A DNA stretch of 56,073 nt, from the NCBI GenBank assembly GCA_945952225.1, contig CAMFHP010000045.1, positions 1 through 56,073 of the forward strand, read 5' to 3'. Position numbers and translations under genes: made by a program. This DNA is from an uncultured Myxococcaceae bacterium (GTDB lineage Bacteria > Myxococcota_A > Polyangia > Polyangiales > Ga0077539). Of the stretch, positions 7,807-17,360 are shown piece by piece. Below the pieces are notes generated by a model that did not search any database, was not told where the DNA came from, and saw only the letters and a list, made by a program, of their open reading frames with translations. Position 1 is the stretch's first letter, and every line of letters starts with the position of its first letter.

Positions 7807-10800
7807 ATGAATCAATGGAAATGGCTGCTCCTGCTCTCCTCGCTCGCGGTGGCGTGTGGCGATGGGAGCCGGTCGGTGGTGGCAGGCACCGACCTGGGCA
7901 GCGATCGACCGACCGACACGGCCGGTGATCAGGGTCCGCCCGGTGATGGCGGCGATAGCGCCGTGCTGCCCGATGGCGCGATGCCCGACGGCAACGTTCC
8001 CGATGGCGAGACGCCCGACGGAACGGTGATGGCCGACGGCGGCGACGGCGCGGTGGTCACCGACGGTGGCGACGGCGCGGTGGTCACCGACGGCGGTGAC
8101 GGCGCGGTGCCGGGCGATGCGAGCGACGGAGGAGACGCGGGCGATCGCTGCGTCTCGGAGATGACCCGCATCTGCTACTCGGGCCCCGCGGGCACCATCG
8201 GCGTCGGTCGATGCCGCGGCGGCACGCAGACCTGCGGCTCCGACGGTCGCTTCTCGGCGTGCACGGGCGAGATCCTCCCGGCGACCGAAGAGACCTGCGG
8301 CAACGGCATGGACGACAACTGCAACGGCGTCACCGACGACGGTTGCAACGAGTGCACGGCGGGCATGACCCGGAGCTGCTACTCGGCGCGCGCCGACACG
8401 CAGGGCGTGGGACGTTGCCGCGCGGGCATGCAGACCTGCGACGCGATGGGCCGCTGGCCGACGGCGTGTACCGGCGAGACGACGCCCGCGATGGCCGAGA
8501 CCTGCGGGAACATGGTCGACGACGACTGCAACGGCATGGTCGACGACGGCTGCGCGGCCTGCACCGCGGGCACGATGCGATCGTGCTACTCGGGCCCCTC
8601 GGGCACGCAGGGCGTCGGTCGCTGTGCCTCGGGTACGCAGACCTGCGGCTCCGATGGGCAGTTCCCCACGGCGTGCAGCGGAGAGGTGCTCCCGGCCGCG
8701 ATGGAGACCTGCGGCAACGGCGTCGACGACAACTGCAACGGCATGACCGACGAGGGCTGCGGCGAGTGCACGGCGGGCACCACGCGTCCCTGCTACACGG
8801 GCGCGACGGGCACCGTGGGCGTGGGCCGCTGCGTGGCGGGCACGCAGGTGTGCGGCCCCACGGGCTTCTACGCGACGACGTGCACGGGCCAGGTGACGCC
8901 GGCGATGGCCGAGACCTGCGGCAACAGCATCGACGACAACTGCAACGGCATGGTCGACGAGGGCTGCGGCGAGTGCGCGCCGGGCTCGACGCGCATGTGC
9001 TACAGCGGCCCCTCGGCGACGCGCGGCGTGGGTCGCTGCGTGGGCGGCACGCAGATCTGCGGACCCACGGGCTTCTACGGCACCGCCTGCATCGGCGAAG
9101 CGACGCCCGCGGCCGCGGAGACCTGCGGCAACGGCATCGACGACGACTGCAACGGCATGGTCGACGACATGTGCGGCGTGTGTTCCCCCGGCACCACGCG
9201 GAGCTGCTACTCCGGCGCCTCGGGCACCTCGGGGGTCGGCGCCTGCCGCGCGGGCACGCAGACCTGCGGCGGCGACCGCAACTGGGGGACGTGCTCGGGT
9301 GAGGTCGTTCCCGCGACGGAGACCTGCAACGGCGCCGACGACAACTGCAACGGCATGACCGACGAAGACGCCGCGAGCGCGTGCCGTCTCATGAACGCCA
9401 CCGCGGCCTGCCGCAGCGGCGCGTGCGCCGTGGGCACCTGCAACACGGGCTTCGGCGACTGCGACGGCATGGCCGCCAACGGCTGCGAGACCGACCTCAG
9501 CATGACCGCTGCGAACTGCGGCGCGTGCGGGCGCGCGTGCGCCTCGGGTCAGTCGTGCGTGGCGGGCAACTGCACCGGCGCGCTCGGCGCCGACATCGCG
9601 CTCGGTGACGCGCACACGTGCGCGGTGCTCGCGACGGGCGGCGCGGTGTGCTGGGGCCTCAACTCGTCGGGGCAGCTCGGCGACGCGACCTCGGTGAACC
9701 GCGCGCATCCGGCCATCGTGTCGACGCTCACCAACGTCGCCGACCTCGAGCTCGGCGCCACGCACTCGTGCGCGGTGCTCAGCTCCGGCGAGGCCCGCTG
9801 CTGGGGCGTCAACACGCAGGGGCAGCTTGGCGACGGCACCACCGCGTCGCGCAACACGCCCAACACGGTGTTCAGCCTCAGCGACGCCACGCAGGTGGCG
9901 CTCGGGTCGAACCACACGTGCATCCTGCGCCGCAACGGACGCGTCGCCTGCTGGGGCCAGAACAACGTCAACCAGCTCGGAGATGGCACCACGGCCAACC
10001 GCACGATCCCCCTCGACGTGACGGGGCTCACCAACGCCGTGCAGATCGCCGCGGGCTACAACCACACCTGCGCGCTCCGCCTCGACGGTCGCGTCTCGTG
10101 CTGGGGCAGCAACACCAACGGGCAGCTCGGTGACAACAGCACCACGAACCGCGCGTCGCCCGTCGAAGTGTCGGGGCTCACCAACGTGGTGTCGATCTCC
10201 GCGGGCTCGCTCCACACCTGCGCCATCGTGCGCGACGGCTCCGTGCGCTGCTGGGGCTACAACGGCTACGGCGGCCTCGGCGACGGCACCACCACGCAGC
10301 GCCTCACGCCCGTGACCGTGCCCACGATCACCGACGCCGCGCAGATCTCCGCGGGTCGACTCCACACCTGCGTGCGCCGCGCCGGCAGCACGCTGCTCTG
10401 CTGGGGCTACAACGGCTACGGCCAGGTGGGCGACAGCTCCACCGCGCAGCGCAATCTGCCGGTGATCCTCTCGACGCCCACGGGCGTCTCGCGCGTCGTC
10501 GCGGGCGGCAACCACACCTGCGCGCGGCTCACGAGCGGCGCGGTCCGGTGCTGGGGCCTCAACACCTCGGGCCAGCTCGGCGACGGGAGCATCACGAACC
10601 GCAGCTTCGCGCGCAACGACGTGTTCGGCCTCGAAGGCGCGATGACCTGCTCGGGCTCGTCGTGCGCGTCCGCCGTGGTCGCGGGCAACGACTACACCTG
10701 CCAGATCCGCCCGAACAACACGCTCGCGTGCTGGGGCTACAACGCCTACGGCGGCCTCGGCGACGGAACCACCGTCGCGCGCTTCGGCCCCGTGCCCGGC

Positions 10801-11748
10801 AGCGCCACGGCCGGCGTGACGTCGGTCACCCTCGGCCTCAACCACACGTGCGCGACGACCTCCACCGGCGGCGTGCAGTGCTGGGGCTACAACAACTACG
10901 GCCAGCTCGGGAACGCCACCACGGCGAACACCACGGCGCCCGTGTCGGCCTTCGGGGTCACCGACGGCGTCGAGGTCGCGGCGGGCGCGTACTTCACCTG
11001 CGTGCGTCGCATGACCGGCGCGGTCTCGTGCTGGGGCTACAACGTCTACGGCTCGCTCGGCGACGGAACGGTCACCAACCGCACCGTGCCCGGTCCTGTC
11101 GGCGGCGCGACGCCCATCTCCGACGCGACGCAGATCACCGCCGATGGCTACACGGCGTGCGCGATCCGCGCGGGCGGTGCCGTCTCGTGCTGGGGCTACA
11201 ACAACTACGGTCAGGTCGGTGACGGCACGACGACCAACCGCACGCTGCCCACCTCGGTGCGTAACTACAGCGGCATGGCCGGGAGCCTCTCGGGCATCAC
11301 GCAGGTCGCGGCGGGCGACGGCCACGTCTGCGCCCTCCGCAGCGATCGCACGATCGTGTGCTGGGGACGCAACACGCACGGACAGATCGGCGACGGCACC
11401 AGCACGAACCGCCCGACCCCGGTGCTCGTGCCCACGATCACCGACGCGGTGGAGATCACCGCGGGCGCGCTCCACACCTGCGCGCGCCGCGCGACGGGCG
11501 CCGTGATGTGCTGGGGTTACAACGGCTACGGCGGCCTCGGCGACAACAGCACCGCGAACCGCACGCTGCCCGTCACCGTCGCGGGGATCAGCAACGCGGT
11601 GACCATCACCGCGGGCAGCTACCACACCTGCGCGCGCCTCACCGACGGCACCACCCGCTGCTGGGGCTACAACAACAACGGTCAGCTCGGCAACGGCTGG
11701 ACCGTCAACTCCTCCGTGCCCCAGGGCCCGATCTTCGGCCTTCCCTGA
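7807..11748 (+). CDS. Giant lipoprotein with MopE-like Cys repeats and 14 RCC1-like repeats
   Basis: 1313 aa. Signal peptide with lipobox-like end LAVAC (Cys17). Residues about 35-115 are an Asp/Gly-rich stalk of DGGDGAVVT-type repeats. Then six copies of a module of about 65 aa, each with CYSG..G..GVGRC..GTQTCG and an Asp-rich ETCGNG(M/V/I)DDNCNG(M/V)xD motif (MopE-like, a likely Ca-binding loop). A Cys-rich spacer (ETDLSMTAANCGACGRAC region) leads to 14 RCC1-type propeller blades, each with HTCA and CWG.N..GQLGDG, enough for two seven-bladed propellers. RBS GGAAGGGA lies just upstream of ATG 7807. Probably an outer-surface binding or adhesion protein. A strong hairpin follows the stop. Confidence 0.93.
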   Translation: MNQWKWLLLLSSLAVACGDGSRSVVAGTDLGSDRPTDTAGDQGPPGDGGDSAVLPDGAMPDGNVPDGETPDGTVMADGGDGAVVTDGGDGAVVTDGGDGAVPGDASDGGDAGDRCVSEMTRICYSGPAGTIGVGRCRGGTQTCGSDGRFSACTGEILPATEETCGNGMDDNCNGVTDDGCNECTAGMTRSCYSARADTQGVGRCRAGMQTCDAMGRWPTACTGETTPAMAETCGNMVDDDCNGMVDDGCAACTAGTMRSCYSGPSGTQGVGRCASGTQTCGSDGQFPTACSGEVLPAAMETCGNGVDDNCNGMTDEGCGECTAGTTRPCYTGATGTVGVGRCVAGTQVCGPTGFYATTCTGQVTPAMAETCGNSIDDNCNGMVDEGCGECAPGSTRMCYSGPSATRGVGRCVGGTQICGPTGFYGTACIGEATPAAAETCGNGIDDDCNGMVDDMCGVCSPGTTRSCYSGASGTSGVGACRAGTQTCGGDRNWGTCSGEVVPATETCNGADDNCNGMTDEDAASACRLMNATAACRSGACAVGTCNTGFGDCDGMAANGCETDLSMTAANCGACGRACASGQSCVAGNCTGALGADIALGDAHTCAVLATGGAVCWGLNSSGQLGDATSVNRAHPAIVSTLTNVADLELGATHSCAVLSSGEARCWGVNTQGQLGDGTTASRNTPNTVFSLSDATQVALGSNHTCILRRNGRVACWGQNNVNQLGDGTTANRTIPLDVTGLTNAVQIAAGYNHTCALRLDGRVSCWGSNTNGQLGDNSTTNRASPVEVSGLTNVVSISAGSLHTCAIVRDGSVRCWGYNGYGGLGDGTTTQRLTPVTVPTITDAAQISAGRLHTCVRRAGSTLLCWGYNGYGQVGDSSTAQRNLPVILSTPTGVSRVVAGGNHTCARLTSGAVRCWGLNTSGQLGDGSITNRSFARNDVFGLEGAMTCSGSSCASAVVAGNDYTCQIRPNNTLACWGYNAYGGLGDGTTVARFGPVPGSATAGVTSVTLGLNHTCATTSTGGVQCWGYNNYGQLGNATTANTTAPVSAFGVTDGVEVAAGAYFTCVRRMTGAVSCWGYNVYGSLGDGTVTNRTVPGPVGGATPISDATQITADGYTACAIRAGGAVSCWGYNNYGQVGDGTTTNRTLPTSVRNYSGMAGSLSGITQVAAGDGHVCALRSDRTIVCWGRNTHGQIGDGTSTNRPTPVLVPTITDAVEITAGALHTCARRATGAVMCWGYNGYGGLGDNSTANRTLPVTVAGISNAVTITAGSYHTCARLTDGTTRCWGYNNNGQLGNGWTVNSSVPQGPIFGLP

Positions 11749-11767
11749 TCGCGCGTCCCACGCGAAC

Positions 11768-11792
11768 GCCCCGGTGAATCGCTCACCGGGGC
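11768..11792 (+). terminator. Hairpin terminator between convergent genes
   Basis: Perfect 10-bp stem, GCCCCGGTGA and TCACCGGGGC, with loop atcgc. It lies 19 bp after the RCC1 lipoprotein stop and 52 bp from the protease stop on the other strand. There is no T-run, which is common in high-GC terminators; it can act in both directions. Confidence 0.75.
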
Positions 11793-11844
11793 GCCCTCCC
11801 CGTCTCCCCTTCCTGCAAGGCCCGAAGGTTCGAAGCGGTGTGTG

Positions 11845-13275
11845 TCAGCGCGCCGTGACGGGCACGTAGCGCTGCTCGTTGCGACGCCGCACGAGAAAGG
11901 CCGCGCGCCCGTCAGACATCGCCGTCGCGAGGTCGCCGCTGCCCGCCACCGCGCGTCCGTCGGCCTGAAGAATCACATCGCCGCGACGCAGCCCCGCGCG
12001 CTCGCCCGCGCCGCCCGGATACACACCCGTCACCACCACCGCGGAGGCGAAGCCCGCGAGGCCGAACTGCGCGGGGTTGATGGGCGACACCTCGACGCCG
12101 AGCATCGCGGGCTCCTCGGGGCGCGGGTTGCGCGGCGCTGCACGGGAGGGCGCGCGCTCGGGCTCATCGGGACGTCGCGCGGCCACGAGCGTCACGCGCC
12201 GCGTGGCCCCGTCACGGAGCACGTCGAGCTCGATGCGATCGCCGGGTCGATGGGTGGTCACCTCGCGCACCACGTCGCTGCTGTGGTGCACCTCGCGGCC
12301 GTTCACGCGGAGCACCACGTCGCCGGGCGTGAGGCCGCTGCGCGAGGCCGGTCCCGCGGGGTCGAGCTGCGAGACGAGCGCGCCCTGCTCGGGGCGCAGA
12401 CGGAACGCGTCGGCGAGGGCCGCGTCGAGGTCCTGCACGCCAAGGCCGATCCAGCCGCGGGAGACGGCGCCCTGCGCGAGCACCTGCTCCGAGACCATGC
12501 GCGCGATGCGCGAGGGCACCGCGAAGCCCACGCCCGTGCCGCGCCCGAGGATCATGGTGTTGATGCCCAGCACCTCGCCGCGGAGGTTCACCAGCGGCCC
12601 GCCCGAGTTGCCCGGGTTGATGCTCGCATCGGTCTGCACGTAGTCCTCGATGGCGTTGGCGCCGAGGCCCGCGCGGCCGTTCGCGCTCACGACCCCGTGG
12701 GTCACCGTGGCTTCGAGGCCGAAGGGCGCGCCGATGGCCAGCACCCACTCGCCCACGCGCGCGCTCTCGCTCTCGCCCCAGCGCGCGGTCGGGAGGTTGT
12801 CGGCGTCGATCTTCACGACGGCGAGGTCCGTCGAGGGGTCGGTGCCGAGCACGCGGCCGGGCATCACGCGGCCGTCGCGGAGGTGCACGTCGATGCGGTC
12901 GGCGTCGCGCACGACGTGGAGGTTCGTCACGATCACCCCGTCGGCCCGCACCACGACGCCCGACCCGGTGCCGCGCACCACGTCGTCGCCGCCGCCGCGC
13001 GGACCGCCGAAGGGAAACGGAAAGCCCATGGGCACGTCGGGCTGCTCGCGCGTCGACTCCACGCGCAGGCTCACCACCGCGGGGAGCACCCGCGCGGCCA
13101 CGTCGGCGAATCCGTCGCTCAACCGCTGCATCTCGCCGAGCGTCGCAGGCGGTACCGGCGCCACCGCGGGCGACGGCGTCCCCTGCGAGTGGGCCACGGG
13201 CGTTCCCGAGAAGCACAGGGCCAGCGCGCCGGCCGCGAAGGCGAGGCGCGTGGAGCGTGAGGTCGTGGTGTGCAT
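11845..13275 (-). CDS. HtrA/DegP-type periplasmic serine protease with two PDZ domains
   Basis: 476 aa trypsin-like protease for envelope protein quality control. Signal peptide about residues 1-30. Catalytic triad visible: His120 (VTNLHVV), Asp150 (STDLAVVK) and Ser224 (INPGNSGGPLVN). Two PDZ domains follow: one around GWIGLGVQDLD and the second in the last 110 residues around PAMLGVEVSP, joined by a Pro/Arg-rich linker. The exposed Gly/Phe/Pro-rich loop at about 81-96 (MGFPFPFGGPRGGG) matches the LA loop of DegP. ATG at 13275 gives a clean signal peptide; a GTG seven codons upstream is possible. Ends next to the bidirectional terminator; pyrF is upstream with a 35-bp gap, so they may be one transcript. 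Confidence 0.93.
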   Translation of the reverse strand: MHTTTSRSTRLAFAAGALALCFSGTPVAHSQGTPSPAVAPVPPATLGEMQRLSDGFADVAARVLPAVVSLRVESTREQPDVPMGFPFPFGGPRGGGDDVVRGTGSGVVVRADGVIVTNLHVVRDADRIDVHLRDGRVMPGRVLGTDPSTDLAVVKIDADNLPTARWGESESARVGEWVLAIGAPFGLEATVTHGVVSANGRAGLGANAIEDYVQTDASINPGNSGGPLVNLRGEVLGINTMILGRGTGVGFAVPSRIARMVSEQVLAQGAVSRGWIGLGVQDLDAALADAFRLRPEQGALVSQLDPAGPASRSGLTPGDVVLRVNGREVHHSSDVVREVTTHRPGDRIELDVLRDGATRRVTLVAARRPDEPERAPSRAAPRNPRPEEPAMLGVEVSPINPAQFGLAGFASAVVVTGVYPGGAGERAGLRRGDVILQADGRAVAGSGDLATAMSDGRAAFLVRRRNEQRYVPVTAR

Positions 13276-13310
13276 GGTCACGTCGACAGCAACCACACGC
13301 AGCGCGCGAG

Positions 13311-13997
13311 CTATTCCACCGTGCGGAGCTCGTCGACGAGCCGTCGCGCGGCCTCCGCGGGGTCTGGCGCGTCACGGAGCGGCCGTCCGATCACCACCCT
13401 CGTCGCGCCCGCGCGCACCGCCTCCACCGCCGTCGCCGTGCGCTTCTGATCGTCGCCCGCCACCGCGGCCCACGCGGGTCGCACGCCCGGCGTCACCACG
13501 TCGAACCCCTCGCCCACCGCGGCCCGCACCGCCGCCGCCTCCGTGGCCGCGCACACGACCCCCGCAGCGCCCTCCCGCTGCGCCTCCAGGGCGCGGGCCA
13601 CCACGTGCGCCGTGAGCCGCTCCGGGCCGCCCCAGCGCGCCGCATCGAGGCTCGTGAGCACGGTGACGAGAAGAACGCCCGCGCGCCCCTCCGCGGCCTC
13701 CACGGCTTCGCGCACCGTGTCGTGCACGGTGATGTACCGAACGGGCGCGCCGTGGCGAACGATCTGTCGCACCGAGCGCTGCACCGTCGCGGGCACGTCG
13801 TGGAGCTTCGCGTCGATGAACAGCGGCGCTCCGTCGGTGAGCCGCGCGGCGAGCTCCATGCCGCCGCGCATGAGCAGTTCGAGCCCGACCTTGAAGGTTC
13901 CGACCGAGGGCGCGAGCGCGGCCGTCAGGGCCTTCGCGCGCGCCTCGTCTTCGACGTCGAGGGCAAAGATCACACGGTCGCGGGGAGCCATCGCCAT
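13311..13997 (-). CDS. pyrF: Orotidine 5'-phosphate decarboxylase
   Basis: 228 aa TIM-barrel enzyme that converts OMP to UMP, the last step of pyrimidine synthesis. The catalytic D-x-K-x-x-D array is seen in FIDAKLHDVPATV (Asp62, Lys64, Asp67), with FALDVED at the N-terminus, KVGLELL (Lys37), VTPGVRP and a phosphate-binding IGRPL near the end. Length fits the short bacterial type I enzyme. ATG 13997 or the ATG two codons on are likely starts; a GTG at 14021 gives an extra 8 residues. Upstream lies the 43-bp repeat array. Confidence 0.93.
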   Translation of the reverse strand: MAMAPRDRVIFALDVEDEARAKALTAALAPSVGTFKVGLELLMRGGMELAARLTDGAPLFIDAKLHDVPATVQRSVRQIVRHGAPVRYITVHDTVREAVEAAEGRAGVLLVTVLTSLDAARWGGPERLTAHVVARALEAQREGAAGVVCAATEAAAVRAAVGEGFDVVTPGVRPAWAAVAGDDQKRTATAVEAVRAGATRVVIGRPLRDAPDPAEAARRLVDELRTVE

Positions 13998-14056
13998 GGG
14001 CGGAGGTGTGCCCGATTCCACGGTGCGTACGCCAGCAACGCGCGGCGATCGTGTGC

Positions 14057-14241
14057 GCGAAGACGGGTGACCCGTACTCTGGGAGACAGCGCCCTCTCCG
14101 CGAAGACGGGTGACCCGTACTCTGGGAGACAGCGCCCTCTCCGCGAAGACGGGTGACCCGTACCCGCGGAGACAGCGCCCTCTCCGCGAAGACGGGTGAC
14201 CCGTACCTGCGGAGACAGCGCCCTCTCCGCGAAGACGGGTG
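14057..14241. repeat. 43-bp tandem repeat array with palindromes (4 copies plus a partial)
   Basis: Units begin at 14057, 14100, 14143, 14186 and 14229, an exact 43-bp period. Each starts GCGAAGACGGGTGACCCGT. Every full unit has two inverted repeats: ACGGGT-G-ACCCGT (14063-14075 in the first) and GGAGA-8 nt-TCTCC (14082-14099). In copies 3 and 4 the few changed bases lengthen the second stem to GCGGAGA/TCTCCGC. The fifth copy decays after its first 20 bases. It fills the gap between the efflux pump stop and the pyrF start, both on the minus strand. No variable spacers, so not CRISPR. Confidence 0.95.
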
Positions 14242-14255
14242 CACCGTCGTCGGGA

Positions 14256-17200
14256 CTATTCGAGCGCCTCGACGCGCGGACGCTGCTCGCCCACGCGGAA
14301 CATCTTGAGCAGCCCCGGCAGCAGCACGAGCCCGAGGAGCGTGCTCGATGCGAGTCCGCCGATCACCACCGTCGCGAGCGGACGCTGCACCTCGCTGCCC
14401 GCCGACGTCGACACGGCCATGGGCGCGAAGCCCAGCGCGGCCACCGTCGCCGTGAGCAGCAGCGGGCGGAGCACCGTCACCGCGCCGCGCACGAGCGCGC
14501 TGTCGAAGACCTCGCCGTCGAGCACACGCCGACGGATCTCGCTCGCCATCACCACGCCGTTGAGCACCGCGATGCCGCAGAGCGCGATGAAGCCCACCGC
14601 CGCCGGAATGCTGAACGGCATCTCGCGAAGCTTGAGCGCCACGATGCCGCCGAGGAGCGCGAAGGGCACGCCCGAGAACACCGCGAGCGCGTAGCGGAGG
14701 TTGCCGAAGGTGAGAAAGAGCATCCCCACGATGATCGCGAGCGCGACGGGCACCACGAGGGCGAGGCGCTCGGTGGCGCGCGCGAAGTTCTCGAACTGTC
14801 CGCCCCAGCGGATGCTGTACCCCGGAGGCATCGGCACCTCGCGCTCGGTGCGCGCGCGGGCCTCGTTCACGAAGCTCACGAGGTCGCGTCCGCGGAGGTT
14901 CACCTCGACGCGCAGACGGCGCTGGCGGTCTTCGCGGCTGATCTGCGCGGGCCCGTCTTCTTCGGAGACCGTCGCGACCTGCGCGATGGGCACGATGCGC
15001 CCCTCGGCGTCGCCCACGGGCAGCCGCGCGAAGGCCTCGGTGGAGCCCGTCGACGGCGGCAGGAGCACGCGCAGGTCGAAGCGCCGCTGCCCCTCGAACA
15101 CCACACCCACGCGCCGTCCCTGACGGGTGGCCTCGACCGCGCCGAGCACGTCGTCGGTCGAGAGCCCGTAGCGCGCGAGCCGCGTGCGGTCGGGACGCAC
15201 ACGCAACGTGGGGAGGCCGAGCGCGCGTTCGACGCGCACATCACCCGCACCGGGGATCGAGCGCATGAGCCGCGCGATGCGGTTGCCGAGCTCGGTCATC
15301 ACCGTGAGGTCGTCGCCGTAGAGCTGGATCGCCACGTCGCAGCGCGAGCCCGAGATGAGCTCGTTGGTGCGGTCTTCGATGGGCTGTGAGATCGAGACGA
15401 AGGTCGAGGGAACCTCGGACTCGATCGCGGTCTTCATGCGCTCGCCCAGCGAGTCGAGGTCGTGCGCCGTGCGCCATTCAGCGCGCGGGCGGAGGTGCGT
15501 GAGAAGGTCGGTGTTGTCCATGCCCACGGGATCGGTCGCGACCTCGGCGCGTCCGGTCATCGCGAGCGTGGTGACCACCTCGGGGAATCGCTTCAGCACG
15601 CGCTCCGTCGCGAGATCGAGTCGCCGGGCCTCGCCCATCGAGATGCTCGGGATGCGACGGATCGCCACCACGATGTCGCCCTCGTCGATGCGCGGAACAA
15701 AGTCAGCGCCGAGCCGCGCGGCCACGGGCATCGTCGCGACCAGCAACGCCACCGCGACCGCTGCGAGCATCGCGCGTCGACGCACGGCCCACGTCACCAG
15801 GCGCTCGTAGGGCCCTTCGAGGCGCGCGAGGAACCCGTGGTGGCCCTTCACCTTCGGCGGCTTCAGCAGCGCGACGGCGCCCGCGGGAAACACCACCAGC
15901 GCGAAGACCAGCGAGCCGCCGAGGGCCAGCGCCATCGTCGTCGCCATGGGGCGGAACATCTTGCCCTCGACGCCCTGCAACGTGAGCAGCGGCAGGTACA
16001 CGAGCAGGATGATCAGCACGGAGAACACCACGGGCCGCGCGACCTGGCGCACGGCGTCGCCCGTGAGGTTGCGGTAGTTCCGCTCGGTGACGTCTTCGGC
16101 CGCGAGGCGCGCGAGGGCCGCTTCGAGCATCACGATGGGGCCGTCGACGAGAAAGCCGAAGTCGATCGCGCCGAGCGACATGAGGCTGCCCGTGACCTTG
16201 AGCAGGAGCATTCCCACGACGGCGAGCACCATCGCGAAGGGGATGCCCAGCGTGACGAGCACCGCGCCCCGCGGCGACCCGAGGAACACCACCAGCACGA
16301 TGGCCACGAGCGCCGCGCCTTCGAGCAGGTTCGAGCCCACGGTCTTGAGCGTGCGGTCGATGAAGTCCTTGCGGTCGTACACGTCGACGATCTGCACGCC
16401 CGGAGGCAGCGCGCGGCGGATCTCCGTCACCTTCGCGTGGACGCCCTGCACCACGCTCCGCGAGTTCTGCCCCACGAGCATCATCACGATGCCCGTGACC
16501 ACTTCGCCCTCGCCATCCTGCGTGACCACGCCCTGCGGGAGCGTCGCGCCGATGCGCACCTGCGCGAGGTTGCGAATGAGCACGGGGGTTCCATCGGCAT
16601 CGGTCGAGACCACCACCGACGCGATGTCGTCGACGGTGCGGAGCTGCCCCTCGCCGCGGATCGTGTACTGCTCCGGGCCGCGCTCGATGTACCCGCCGCC
16701 CACGTTCGCGTTGTTGCGTTCGAGGGCCGCGAGCACACGCCCGAGGGTCACGCGATGGGCCGCGAGCCGCGACGCATCGAGCACCACCTCGTACTGCTTC
16801 TTGTCACCGCCGAACGAGTTCACCTCGATCACGCCGGGCACCGTGCGGAGCTGCGGACCGATCTCCCATTCGAGCATCGAGCGCAGCTCGGTGGGCGTGT
16901 GCCGATCGCTCTTCAGCACGAACTGATAGATCTCGCCGAGCCCCGTCGACACGGGCGCGAGCTCGGGCCGACCGAACTGCGGCGGGATGTCGGCCTCGAT
17001 GGAGCGCAGCCGTTCGAGCACGAGCTGACGCACGAACCACACGTCGGCGTCCTCTTCGAAGATCACCGTGACGGCCGACATGCCCGCGCGGGTGATCGAG
17101 CGCACCTCCGCGAGCCCCGGCAGGCCGTTGAGGCCGTTCTCGATGGGAAAGGTCACGAAGCGCTCGACCTCCTCCGCCGAGAGCCCCGGCGAATCGGTGA

Positions 17201-17348
17201 GCACCTGCACCTGCACGTTGGTGACGTCGGGCACCGCGTCGATGGGGAGCGCCTTCACGGCGAACCACCCGAGCACGAGCATCAGCACCGCGACGGGCAG
17301 CACCACACCGCGGAACCGCACGGCCCGCGCCACGATCGCATCGAGCAT
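14256..17348 (-). CDS. Heavy-metal efflux RND pump, CzcA/CusA family
   Basis: 1030 aa inner-membrane proton-driven pump of the HME-RND class that exports divalent or monovalent metal ions through a tripartite complex. It has the family opening ALPIDAVPDVTNVQVQVLT, a first transmembrane helix at about 15-31, periplasmic loops after TM1 and TM7, and clusters of helices at about 340-480 and 850-1020. The acidic residue in TM4 (GAIDFGFLVDGPIVMLEA, about 390-408) is the proton relay typical of CzcA. Metal specificity (Cu/Ag versus Zn/Co/Cd) cannot be settled by eye. Last gene of a three-gene operon; the adaptor stop is 12 bp upstream of its ATG. Confidence 0.94.
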   Translation of the reverse strand: MLDAIVARAVRFRGVVLPVAVLMLVLGWFAVKALPIDAVPDVTNVQVQVLTDSPGLSAEEVERFVTFPIENGLNGLPGLAEVRSITRAGMSAVTVIFEEDADVWFVRQLVLERLRSIEADIPPQFGRPELAPVSTGLGEIYQFVLKSDRHTPTELRSMLEWEIGPQLRTVPGVIEVNSFGGDKKQYEVVLDASRLAAHRVTLGRVLAALERNNANVGGGYIERGPEQYTIRGEGQLRTVDDIASVVVSTDADGTPVLIRNLAQVRIGATLPQGVVTQDGEGEVVTGIVMMLVGQNSRSVVQGVHAKVTEIRRALPPGVQIVDVYDRKDFIDRTLKTVGSNLLEGAALVAIVLVVFLGSPRGAVLVTLGIPFAMVLAVVGMLLLKVTGSLMSLGAIDFGFLVDGPIVMLEAALARLAAEDVTERNYRNLTGDAVRQVARPVVFSVLIILLVYLPLLTLQGVEGKMFRPMATTMALALGGSLVFALVVFPAGAVALLKPPKVKGHHGFLARLEGPYERLVTWAVRRRAMLAAVAVALLVATMPVAARLGADFVPRIDEGDIVVAIRRIPSISMGEARRLDLATERVLKRFPEVVTTLAMTGRAEVATDPVGMDNTDLLTHLRPRAEWRTAHDLDSLGERMKTAIESEVPSTFVSISQPIEDRTNELISGSRCDVAIQLYGDDLTVMTELGNRIARLMRSIPGAGDVRVERALGLPTLRVRPDRTRLARYGLSTDDVLGAVEATRQGRRVGVVFEGQRRFDLRVLLPPSTGSTEAFARLPVGDAEGRIVPIAQVATVSEEDGPAQISREDRQRRLRVEVNLRGRDLVSFVNEARARTEREVPMPPGYSIRWGGQFENFARATERLALVVPVALAIIVGMLFLTFGNLRYALAVFSGVPFALLGGIVALKLREMPFSIPAAVGFIALCGIAVLNGVVMASEIRRRVLDGEVFDSALVRGAVTVLRPLLLTATVAALGFAPMAVSTSAGSEVQRPLATVVIGGLASSTLLGLVLLPGLLKMFRVGEQRPRVEALE

Positions 17349-17360
17349 CGTCGTTGTTCC

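Noticed and set aside
7045-11625. 1526-residue open frame on the minus strand across the RCC1 lipoprotein gene
   Set aside because: It is a shadow of the repeat gene: composition is Arg/Ala/Val/His-rich and periodic only because the sense repeats are. No RBS, signal or known domain; the sense strand has a lipobox, RBS and terminator.
14057-14241. Tandem repeat considered as a CRISPR array
   Set aside because: The period is exact and the whole unit is repeated with no variable spacer; no cas gene in the window.
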